Below, in pieces: positions 48,626-55,633 of a stretch of DNA of 64,000 bases. The translations under genes and the position numbers were made by a program. Source of the DNA: Porcincola intestinalis. Lineage in GTDB: Bacteria > Bacillota > Clostridia > Lachnospirales > Lachnospiraceae. Position 1 is the first letter of the stretch. Every line of letters begins with the position of its first letter. Location of the stretch: the NCBI RefSeq assembly GCF_009696445.1, contig NZ_VULZ01000002.1, positions 1 to 64,000 of the forward strand. The letters are read 5' to 3'. Under the pieces are notes generated by a model. That model did not search any database and was not told the origin of the DNA. It saw only the letters and a list, made by a program, of their open reading frames with translations.

Positions 48626-50494
48626 TCAATCGAACTCTCCGTCGATCAGAGGCTCCTGACCTAATTTCACAAGGACCGCATTGCAGTGCTCGACGGTAAA
48701 GTCACCGCACATATCCAGCCAGGATTCAAAATAGGATGCCATCGGATCCGCTTCGTAGGACTTGCCGGCGAGTTTGATCAGCTTATCGGACAGTTTCTTA
48801 GGAATCTGCATCGCAATACACAGTGCAATCACTTCTCTTAACTTAGGATCCTTACTCGTGATGATCTTGCTCACCTTTTTCTGAGAGCGCCCTATACGGA
48901 ACCCAAGCGTCTCCTCTGAAGTCTGAAGCTCCTTTCTTGCTTTCGTGAAAGCAAGCGTAAAGTCATGAGGCAGATTGTCGATCAGATTGTTCCACCTGTC
49001 CTGGTCATCAAGATAAAATTCGATCTGTTCTTCATACTCCGTGGTCCCTGGTTCTGCGTCAATCTGATAATGACACAGGTACTTGTCAGCAGGGCGCTCC
49101 ATCTTCCCTCTGGCCGCCATTCTTGCATCATACTCTGCTCCGGAATATCTTCCTCTCGTGGAAAATGCAATGCAGCACTCGTCGATATGGTTCCTTGCAT
49201 AAGCAGTCAGTCTGAGTTTTCCGCGGCCGTCCTTCCAGATATACTTTGAGCTGTTCAGGCAGAAATGATTCTCGACAAATCGGTATTTCATCCGCCTGAC
49301 AGGGTCTCCCAGCGCAGTCGTTTTCAGGATCGCTGCGATATCCTTCTCTGGGACGGTGTATGTAATTCCCTTCCTCCAGATACCCGCGCATCCATGGTCC
49401 GGCACCGGCAAATGGTCAGGGTAGGTGAAGACACCTTCTGCCTCCGGATAGCCGAGCTCTACCATCCTGTATTTTGCCATTGAGGGAGATACCTCGAATT
49501 CATCAGCCAAAGCGAAGATGACCGCACGAACAGTCTGCGGATCCCTGCTTCCCTGATATTCTGAAAACAGCCTCTCAATAGCAGCCAGCGCAGCATGTTT
49601 CTCCATAAGGATGTGTGCCGGCATCTTATCCACCTGAAGCTCCATCCAGTCCACAGGCGTGTTTCTCCAGCTGTAATTTCTCTCCTTCCTTGCCGCATAC
49701 GCAGTAGCTTTCAGTCCGCTCATCCTCTGCAGGAAGAAATAATGCCGGTCAAGATACATATGCACGCACTCATGTATGATCGTACTGTTGCACATTCTTT
49801 GGTTCTTCAGCTTATTTGTGTTCAAAAATATATTGCCCGGGTTCAGCCTCAGTCTCCGGACCACACCATCTTTGCACAGGACTTTTACTTCACTAAAGTC
49901 AAAGCAGATCAGCCCATATGTATCTTCATGGTCGACCAGGCCTCCTTCAACGATTGAAAGTCCCATTCTCTCAGCCAGTTTCCTGCCATCTACCGGATGC
50001 CCTTCCGGGTAATAGGTTTTCAGTATCTCCTCAGCGACCTTATCGTAATCATCTTCATACAGGATTGGGAGAAGGTAATCATCCATCTGGATATCTTCGA
50101 CTTCTCTTTCCGAATTTTCTTCCGGCAGTTTATCTACCACCTTCATGTACACATCTCCGACGCCGCTCACACAGGGCCGGAGATCCAGACTCCCCTGAAT
50201 CCGAAACAGATATGTCAGCATCCGCTCCTGAAATGAGGAAGCAGGTTTTGCCGGCTCAAAGATCACCTGTTTCAGGTTTCCCTCAACAAAATACAGAACC
50301 TGGGTATCTGAGATTGGCTGAAACATAGGCGTGTATGTTTTTCTCAGATGTACATCTTTTACCTGATAGAAGACCTTTCCTTTCGATGGCTGATCCAGAT
50401 TTTCCGGATAAGTATCTGCGTATTTCTGGACCAGTCCTCGGAAATCGATTGAAAATCTGTCCCTGAGTACGGACCTCAGACTGGTTGCTTCCAT
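48626..50494 (-). CDS. ImmA/IrrE-like metallopeptidase-domain protein, 622 aa
   Basis: The central region contains STIIHECVHMYLDRHYFF with an HExxH zinc motif, and upstream a fold typical of IrrE/ImmA peptidases (LAERMGLSIVEGGLVDHEDT; GLICFDFSEVKVL; LNPGNIFLNT). The flanking 200 N-terminal and 300 C-terminal residues are unassigned; the C-terminal part has a helix-turn-helix-like FRIGRSQKKVSKIITSKDPK. ImmA-type enzymes cleave ImmR/CI-like repressors to induce ICEs and phages. The divergent LexA-like repressor gene lies about 375 bp away, so cleavage or partnership is plausible but inferred. Confidence 0.75.
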   Translation of the reverse strand: MEATSLRSVLRDRFSIDFRGLVQKYADTYPENLDQPSKGKVFYQVKDVHLRKTYTPMFQPISDTQVLYFVEGNLKQVIFEPAKPASSFQERMLTYLFRIQGSLDLRPCVSGVGDVYMKVVDKLPEENSEREVEDIQMDDYLLPILYEDDYDKVAEEILKTYYPEGHPVDGRKLAERMGLSIVEGGLVDHEDTYGLICFDFSEVKVLCKDGVVRRLRLNPGNIFLNTNKLKNQRMCNSTIIHECVHMYLDRHYFFLQRMSGLKATAYAARKERNYSWRNTPVDWMELQVDKMPAHILMEKHAALAAIERLFSEYQGSRDPQTVRAVIFALADEFEVSPSMAKYRMVELGYPEAEGVFTYPDHLPVPDHGCAGIWRKGITYTVPEKDIAAILKTTALGDPVRRMKYRFVENHFCLNSSKYIWKDGRGKLRLTAYARNHIDECCIAFSTRGRYSGAEYDARMAARGKMERPADKYLCHYQIDAEPGTTEYEEQIEFYLDDQDRWNNLIDNLPHDFTLAFTKARKELQTSEETLGFRIGRSQKKVSKIITSKDPKLREVIALCIAMQIPKKLSDKLIKLAGKSYEADPMASYFESWLDMCGDFTVEHCNAVLVKLGQEPLIDGEFD

Positions 50495-50704
50495 GATATG
50501 GCATTTCCTCCTTTTTCAGCATTGCCCAGAGAATCAGAAGCAGATACAAAGGGAATAATATCCGCTCCGTAATTGATGAATCTCAGGGTTTCTACGACAT
50601 GAATCTTTCCGACCCTCGGCACCGCGTGCAGCGTCTGCTGATCTCGACTGCGGCAGCTGCCGTGTCCATATTGTATGACGTCTTGAGCTGAAAATCAATA
50701 TTAT

Positions 50705-50760
50705 TTCTAACGTATATTTCATTAAATGCTCTTGTATCGTTAGAATTTCTATGATATATT
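50705..50760 (+). promoter_or_regulatory. Promoter/operator of the LexA-like repressor
   Basis: TTCTAACG (50705-50712) and CGTTAGAA (50738-50745) are perfect inverted half-sites 25 bp apart in the divergent gap between the peptidase and repressor genes. TTGTAT (50733-50738), 16 bp and TATATT (50755-50760) are a possible promoter overlapping the second half-site, which fits autorepression. The rest of 50495-50870 holds no convincing gene. Confidence 0.5.
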
Positions 50761-50870
50761 GTCATCAGCGGTATTTCTCTATACGCATAATTTGAACAGA
50801 TGTTCGCTCATTAATGCTTAATATGAATGGCCCCGGCTGCCGCTAATGCCGGTTAGGAAGGAGGCTTCCT

Positions 50871-51746
50871 ATGCCTCAGAAATCAAATAGGTCAAAAGTT
50901 GTTTCTCTCAGCAGAGCAGAAAAGACCTCTGCCAGAAAAGCTGCTACTACGAAGCTGCAGATGGGTGCAATCATCAGAAGTTATAGGCAGCGTGCAGGTC
51001 TCAGCACGAAAGAACTTGCTGCAATGCTCGGAACCACAGATGGGAGCATCCGGCATTGGGAAACGGATATGAACTATCCTCCCATGGATCAGCTGAAGAA
51101 TCTATGCGAAGTCCTGAGCATTCCTGTCGAAGAACTTTTCGGTCTGAAACCGGAGATGGTACTCGATGCCAATGAAACACATGTCATCAACTTCTACCGG
51201 CAGTCAAGCGATGTCGGGAAAAGGATCATAGAGAATAACGCACAGTCTGTCTATGAATCTGAGCAGGAAGCGCACGATCTTGACCTGAAGTACCATTGCG
51301 ATATTATTCCGCTCCAGGCTACACCAGCTGCCGCAGGGACCGGATGTGAATTCGTCGATGCTCGACCTGACTACCAGTTTATCCGCATCTCCGAACGGAG
51401 TCAGAAAGCCGATACTCTGATCCGGGTCTCTGGTCGGAGCATGGAGCCCAGGTATCATGATGGTGATCTCGTATTCGTGAAATATACAGAATCCGCTGAA
51501 GACGGCGATGACGTAATCTGCGCCACTGCAGACGGTGCGGTGATCAAGCATAAAATCGGCAATAAACTGTACTCATTGAACAGGGATCTTCCCTATGGGG
51601 AGAAACATGAAGATGACCATGTGCGGATCGTTGGAAAAGTGTTAGGGATTGTTGGGAAAGATGACCTGCCTGCGGAGGAAGATTACGACAAGCTCGAAGG
51701 TTTCCTCGCAAACAAAATCAGAAAATTCAAGAAAGAATACTGGTGA
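50871..51746 (+). CDS. LexA/CI-like repressor: XRE HTH plus S24 peptidase
   Basis: 291 residues. An XRE helix-turn-helix lies at about 30-92 (AIIRSYRQRAGLSTKELAAM, GTTDGSIRHWE). The S24 autopeptidase domain has the cleavable Ala-Gly at 155-156 (TPAAAGTG), the nucleophile Ser190 in SGRSMEPRYHDGD, and Lys226 in GAVIKHKI. All three elements of RecA-stimulated self-cleavage are intact, so SOS induction of the element is likely. AAGGAGG precedes the ATG. It is divergent from the replication operon and heads the plus-strand cluster, as expected for the master repressor. Confidence 0.88.
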   Translation: MPQKSNRSKVVSLSRAEKTSARKAATTKLQMGAIIRSYRQRAGLSTKELAAMLGTTDGSIRHWETDMNYPPMDQLKNLCEVLSIPVEELFGLKPEMVLDANETHVINFYRQSSDVGKRIIENNAQSVYESEQEAHDLDLKYHCDIIPLQATPAAAGTGCEFVDARPDYQFIRISERSQKADTLIRVSGRSMEPRYHDGDLVFVKYTESAEDGDDVICATADGAVIKHKIGNKLYSLNRDLPYGEKHEDDHVRIVGKVLGIVGKDDLPAEEDYDKLEGFLANKIRKFKKEYW

Positions 51747-51790
51747 AGGCTGAAAGCCATCCGATAGTCCGTAAGACGGGAGGTGACATG

Positions 51791-52540
51791 ATGACTGCCT
51801 CGATAGAATCTGTATGGAACCCCTGGCACGGCTGCCACCGGATCAGTTCTGGTTGCAGGTACTGCCCTGTCTTTCAAAAAGATTATAAATACGGCCGCAA
51901 TCCGGAGCTTGTCTTCAGGACGAAGTCCTTTGACCTTCCCATGCAGATGGACCGGTCACACCACTACCGGCTGAACCCGGGAGATGGTCTGGTACATACC
52001 TGCACCACATCAGATTTCTTTCTTCCGGAAGCAGACAGCTGGCGCGATGAAGCCTGGTCTATGATGAAGTTTCGCCCGGACCTCACCTTCCTGATCAACA
52101 CAAAGCGACCGGATCGGATTGCAGACCACCTGCCAGAAGACTGGAACGATGGATCCGCTTACGAGAATATCCACATCAACTGTTGTGTCGAAAGCCAGTA
52201 CACAGCGGACCTTCGGCTTAGAAAGTTTATCTTGCCTCCCATCCTGCACAAGTCCATCACTGTAGATCCCATGCTCGGTCCAGTCCGGATATCAAAATAC
52301 CTGCAGTCGGGAGAGATTGAAGCAGTCTCCTGCAGTGGAGAAACAGGCCCCGGTGCACGAATCTGCGACTTCTCCTGGGTTCTCCGTCTGATGCTCGAAT
52401 GCGTTGACAATAACGTACCCTTCCGCTTCGAGATGACAGGCTCCAACTTCCGGAAAGGGAATGAAATCTACTCCCTCAGTGAAGAAAAGCAGTCCACTCA
52501 GGCCATGAAAGCCTGTGTAAACTACCGGGTCTGTGGCTGA
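51791..52540 (+). CDS. DUF5131 (phage Gp37/Gp68-like) protein
   Basis: 249 residues. The N-terminus SVWNPWHGCHRISSGCRYCP has the CxxxxxxxCxxC cluster of DUF5131 proteins, which resemble radical SAM enzymes; DLTFLINTKRPDRI and the CVESQYTADLRL segment also match. Substrate unknown. Two ATGs in tandem (51788, 51791) follow GGGAGGTGA; the second has the better spacing. It starts about 40 nt after the repressor stop and is probably cotranscribed with it. Confidence 0.75.
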   Translation: MTASIESVWNPWHGCHRISSGCRYCPVFQKDYKYGRNPELVFRTKSFDLPMQMDRSHHYRLNPGDGLVHTCTTSDFFLPEADSWRDEAWSMMKFRPDLTFLINTKRPDRIADHLPEDWNDGSAYENIHINCCVESQYTADLRLRKFILPPILHKSITVDPMLGPVRISKYLQSGEIEAVSCSGETGPGARICDFSWVLRLMLECVDNNVPFRFEMTGSNFRKGNEIYSLSEEKQSTQAMKACVNYRVCG

Positions 52541-52716
52541 TCTAGCCCAAATCGTTCATTAAGAAGCCATCACTTGTTCACATACTCGTCACATGGGACA
52601 AGTATCCTGTAACCATCAAGTCAAGGAGCTGAAGAAAAGAAATGAAATCTTTTCAGAAGAAGGAATCAGCAGATACTTGTTCCATATACAGCGATTAACA
52701 CAACTTTTCATACTCA

Positions 52717-52741
52717 GCCGGCAGGTGCAAAACCTGCCGGC
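52717..52741 (+). other. Strong GC-rich hairpin after the DUF5131 gene
   Basis: GCCGGCAGGT and ACCTGCCGGC form a ten-base perfect stem with a five-base loop and no T-tract. It lies in the 350-nt gap 52541-52894, which otherwise shows only an 18-codon frame (from AAATGAAATC at about 52639, AAGGAG upstream). Confidence 0.6.
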
Positions 52742-52760
52742 ACTCCCTCCCAAGATCAAT

Positions 52761-52787
52761 CCTCTGCTCCGGCAGAGGCTTTTCTTT
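52761..52787 (+). terminator. Rho-independent terminator after the repressor/DUF5131 unit
   Basis: CCTCTGC-tccg-GCAGAGG followed by CTTTTCTTT on the plus strand. Stem and T-rich tail are typical. Confidence 0.65.
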
Positions 52788-52894
52788 GCTCTGTCGTTCC
52801 TGTTGAAAATTCCTGCTGAATCTGTGATATGATTGCTTTTAAGATATACCATCGCCGGTCAGGACACTGTGTGCTGAAGGAGAGCCCGCTACGT

Positions 52895-53404
52895 ATGATT
52901 CCACCAAGAAAAATTGCCTTCTGGGGCAAAAAGAAAGAAAAAGAAAATAGCAGATTCCGTGCATTTCTCAAGAGTCATGCGGATCCGGATGAACTTGATC
53001 AGCGGTTCAAAAGTCTGCACGAAGAAATATTCGCAGCCTATGACTGCAGCAAATGCCGAAACTGCTGCAAGGAGTACAATGCTTCCGTACCGGATAACGA
53101 AATTGCCTCCGATGCCGAATTCCTTGCTATGCCAGCAGATGAATTCAAAACCAGATATTTTTCTGGCCAGAACCAGAATGGAGATTGGATTTCCAGAGGT
53201 CTGCCCTGTTGTTTTCTCAATGGAAATGAGTGCATTCTTCAGGACCATAAACCTGAGAGCTGCAAACTCTTCCCCTATACAAATCAGCCTGACAGAATGG
53301 GCAGCCTGATGAATACGATGGAAATCGCGCAAGTATGTCCCATTGCTTACGAAATCATCGAAAGGCTTAAGCAGGAATACCAGTGGACGCCATACGGGAG
53401 ATAA
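52895..53404 (+). CDS. YkgJ-family cysteine-cluster protein
   Basis: 169 residues from the ATG at 52895, with AAGGAG upstream at longer-than-ideal spacing. The core has CSKCRNCCKEY, then CCFLNGNECILQDHKPESCK and FPYTNQ, then a late Cys in AQVCPIAYEI, the pattern of YkgJ/Fe-S (or zinc) cluster proteins of unknown function. The N-terminus is basic (RKIAFWGKKKEKENSRFRAF). It ends eight bases before the GNAT gene. Confidence 0.75.
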   Translation: MIPPRKIAFWGKKKEKENSRFRAFLKSHADPDELDQRFKSLHEEIFAAYDCSKCRNCCKEYNASVPDNEIASDAEFLAMPADEFKTRYFSGQNQNGDWISRGLPCCFLNGNECILQDHKPESCKLFPYTNQPDRMGSLMNTMEIAQVCPIAYEIIERLKQEYQWTPYGR

Positions 53405-53411
53405 CGATACT

Positions 53412-53957
53412 ATGAACGGAACCGTTCAGCTTCATACAAAGAGACTGCTTCTTCGCAAAGTCACGCCTGAAGATGCAGCGATTCTGCACCGCGAACTTGG
53501 ATGCAATCCGGAAATGATTCGCTACACCTGCTGGAACCCATACGCGACCTCAGAGTCCACCCGGGCTAAAGTTGAAAGCGACATCCAGGGATATCAAAAG
53601 GAGGGCTGCTACGCTTGTATCATCCAGTTTGGCGAGAATATCATCGGGACAATCGGGGCATACGGATATGATTCGGAGATGTCCAGCATTGAACTTGGCT
53701 ACAGCGTCTTCCAAAAATATTGGGGCCAGGGCTTCGCAGCGGAAGCTGTAGGTGAGGTTGTCCGATATCTGATCATGGACGAGAAGATCAACCGTGTCCA
53801 TGCCTGGTGTCACGCAGACAATACAGCTTCCGCCAAAGTCCTTGTACATGCAGGGATGAAAAAGGAGGGGCTTCTTCGCCAGGCCATGAGAAATCCGGAT
53901 GGATCTTACGCGGATCAGAAACTATTCGGAATAGTACGGGAAGACTATGTCATCTGA
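53412..53957 (+). CDS. GNAT N-acetyltransferase (RimJ/RimL-like)
   Basis: 181 residues from the ATG at 53412 just after the YkgJ stop (GGGAG upstream). The acetyl-CoA-binding region reads IELGYSVFQKYWGQGFAAEA, with the QxxGxG/A loop as QKYWGQGFA; the N-terminal TKRLLLRKVTPEDAAILHRE and the C-terminal NTASAKVLVHAGMKKEGLLR are typical of the RimJ/L class. Substrate unknown. Last gene of the plus-strand cluster. Confidence 0.85.
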   Translation: MNGTVQLHTKRLLLRKVTPEDAAILHRELGCNPEMIRYTCWNPYATSESTRAKVESDIQGYQKEGCYACIIQFGENIIGTIGAYGYDSEMSSIELGYSVFQKYWGQGFAAEAVGEVVRYLIMDEKINRVHAWCHADNTASAKVLVHAGMKKEGLLRQAMRNPDGSYADQKLFGIVREDYVI

Positions 53958-54004
53958 TGCACAGAAATCATTTACGGCATTTTTATCTTACATGACATGA
54001 AAAT

Positions 54005-54036
54005 AGGCCCGGGGACAATCTGAAATCCCCAGGCCT
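54005..54036. terminator. Bidirectional hairpin between GNAT and hsp20
   Basis: AGGCC-c-GGGGA...TCCCC-a-GGCCT forms a ten-pair stem between the convergent GNAT (plus) and hsp20 (minus) genes. On the minus strand it is followed by ATTTTC. Confidence 0.55.
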
Positions 54037-54078
54037 GTTATGTTCTACATGATATGAAAATGTGTCATCATCAAACGG

Positions 54079-54549
54079 TTAAGCCGCTGTGATCTGGACC
54101 AGATGTCTCTTGTCCTCGACCCTCTTTGTCTCTTCCTTCTTCGGAATCTGCAGGGTCAGAATACCGTCATTCATCCGGGCGTGGATATCGTTCTCAGTGA
54201 GCTGATCTCCGACATAGAAGCTGCGACTCATGCTGCCGGAGTAATGCTCGCGGCGGATGTACCTGCCTTCTTTATTCTTCTTGTCGCTATCAACTTTCTT
54301 CTGAGCGGTGATGGTCATATAACCATTGTTCAGTTCAACAGTAACATCATCCTTCTTAAATCCCGGAAGATCAACCGCGACCTCGTAGCCCTTTTCGGTT
54401 TCCTTTACGTCGGTCTTCATCTCATGAGCTGCCCTGCCGCCGTAAAGCTTCTTGTCGACATCGCTCATATCCGGAATCATCGGCATATAGAAATCATCAT
54501 CAAACCAGTCGTCAAACAGATTGTCATTAAAGATACTCGGCATCAACAT
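54079..54549 (-). CDS. hsp20: Hsp20/alpha-crystallin small heat-shock protein
   Basis: 156 residues. The alpha-crystallin domain spans about 45-145: DVKETEKGYEVAVDLPGFKK, DDVTVELNNGYMTITAQKK, GSMSRSFYVGDQLTENDIHA, and MNDGILTLQIPKKE with the conserved GIL. The N-terminal arm is acidic/aromatic (FNDNLFDDWFDDDFYMPM). It is an ATP-independent holdase chaperone. GGAG is eight bases before the ATG. The promoter at 54745-54773 is overlaid by a CIRCE operator, so it is probably under HrcA control of the host. Confidence 0.92.
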   Translation of the reverse strand: MLMPSIFNDNLFDDWFDDDFYMPMIPDMSDVDKKLYGGRAAHEMKTDVKETEKGYEVAVDLPGFKKDDVTVELNNGYMTITAQKKVDSDKKNKEGRYIRREHYSGSMSRSFYVGDQLTENDIHARMNDGILTLQIPKKEETKRVEDKRHLVQITAA

Positions 54550-54744
54550 AAGTCATTCTCCTCTCTGAAATATCCTTTTCGGATCAAACCTATGTAACCG
54601 TTGTGCTCGTGAGCTTTCGTTTCCGGGTTCCAGTTACTATCTACAACAGCTTTATGTGATACGAAAGAGACTTTTCAGGGAACCTCCGAAGGCCCTCTCA
54701 GTGAGCTCTTCATCTTTTCCCTTCGTCTCCTTCGTTCTGACCAT

Positions 54745-54787
54745 GTTATAGCTCGTTTTGTTAGCACTGTCAAGTGATGAGTGCTAA
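54745..54787 (-). promoter_or_regulatory. Sigma-A promoter with CIRCE (HrcA) operator for hsp20
   Basis: Minus strand: TTGACA (54773-54768), a 17-base spacer and TATAAC (54750-54745). The plus strand reads TTAGCACTG-N9-GAGTGCTAA at 54761-54787, a CIRCE element with one mismatch to TTAGCACTC-N9-GAGTGCTAA, covering the -35 box. The expected leader is about 190 nt. Confidence 0.85.
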
Positions 54788-54864
54788 TTCCTGACGATTT
54801 CACAGTAACGTCACACTTTCATTCCAACATGACGACTATGATGACCATCCCCTTCAAGGGGGCT

Positions 54865-55272
54865 CTATCGAAACAGTCCGTCCGGCATGCTCCTCCAGAC
54901 GCCATTTTTCACGAAATAAAAACATTTCCCGGTCAGCAGATTCTTTGCATACAGCGTGGCATGGAGCTCCAGCGTAGAATTGCGGTAATCGACCGGATCC
55001 GACATCCGCACATCGAACAGGATACGGAAATGCACATTTGCCTTTACATAGTCATATGCCGGCGTGTATGTGCTTCCATCTGGCATTACGCTCCGAAATG
55101 GAGTCTGGTAGAACTGCTCCATCGTATCCTTATCCGGCTTGAATCCCGCAGGATCAAGACCAGCCTGCGTGGCGATTTTTGTGATGTTCGGCGTCAGGAC
55201 ATTCTGGATCATCTTGTCCTTACCGAAGATATCAGTCTTACCTTCCAGGTTGTCTGCATTCAGGTAAACCAT
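54865..55272 (-). CDS. Hypothetical protein, 135 aa
   Basis: Not recognised. Begins MVYLNADNLEGKTDIFGKDK and contains ITKIATQAGLDPAGFKPDKD, YDYVKANVHFRILFDVRMSD and YFVKNGVWRSMPDGLFR. Predicted soluble alpha/beta protein with no signal or membrane segment. Same operon direction as the 82-residue coiled-coil gene, from which it is 21 nt away. Confidence 0.55.
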   Translation of the reverse strand: MVYLNADNLEGKTDIFGKDKMIQNVLTPNITKIATQAGLDPAGFKPDKDTMEQFYQTPFRSVMPDGSTYTPAYDYVKANVHFRILFDVRMSDPVDYRNSTLELHATLYAKNLLTGKCFYFVKNGVWRSMPDGLFR

Positions 55273-55293
55273 CGATTTTCTCCCGAAGTCTGA

Positions 55294-55542
55294 TCAGTTT
55301 TCAGAAAGGAAAGTCAGAATCTCTTCCGGGCTCTTCCTGCTTTTTTTGACAGCCTTCATGATTGCTTCCATCTGAGCCTTCTGTGCTGCTTCCTTCTCTG
55401 CCTTCTCCGCAGCCTTCAGTTCTTCCTGGAGCTTATCCTGCTCGTCCTGCAGGGCAACTGTCTTCTCCTGCAGTTTGCTGATCTGCTCCTCCAGCTTGTC
55501 GATCTTTGCCTGAATTGCTGCTTTATTCACACGTCTTGCCAT
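55294..55542 (-). CDS. Small coiled-coil protein (DUF4315-like)
   Basis: 82 residues, nearly all coiled coil (KIDKLEEQISKLQEKTVALQ followed by Glu/Lys/Ala repeats) with a C-terminal SPEEILTFLSEN, which resembles the end of DUF4315 proteins common in Clostridia ICEs. The N-terminus MARRVNKAAIQ is basic. Function unknown. Confidence 0.6.
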   Translation of the reverse strand: MARRVNKAAIQAKIDKLEEQISKLQEKTVALQDEQDKLQEELKAAEKAEKEAAQKAQMEAIMKAVKKSRKSPEEILTFLSEN

Positions 55543-55633
55543 GTCTAAGTCCTCCTTACTCTATAAATCTTGCGCGTTTCCTAAGTGAAGTTTTCCACAT
55601 CATATCATCATTTCAGTTTCTTTTATTCACTAA

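Noticed and set aside
50520..50695. Partial protein-like frames on both strands in the divergent gap
   Set aside because: One frame on each strand reads reasonably for 30-50 codons but neither has a start with a ribosome site. A decayed gene is possible, but I cannot support a call.
52593..52832. A 79-codon plus-strand frame between DUF5131 and YkgJ
   Set aside because: It runs through a perfect GC hairpin and an intrinsic terminator, so it is unlikely to be translated.
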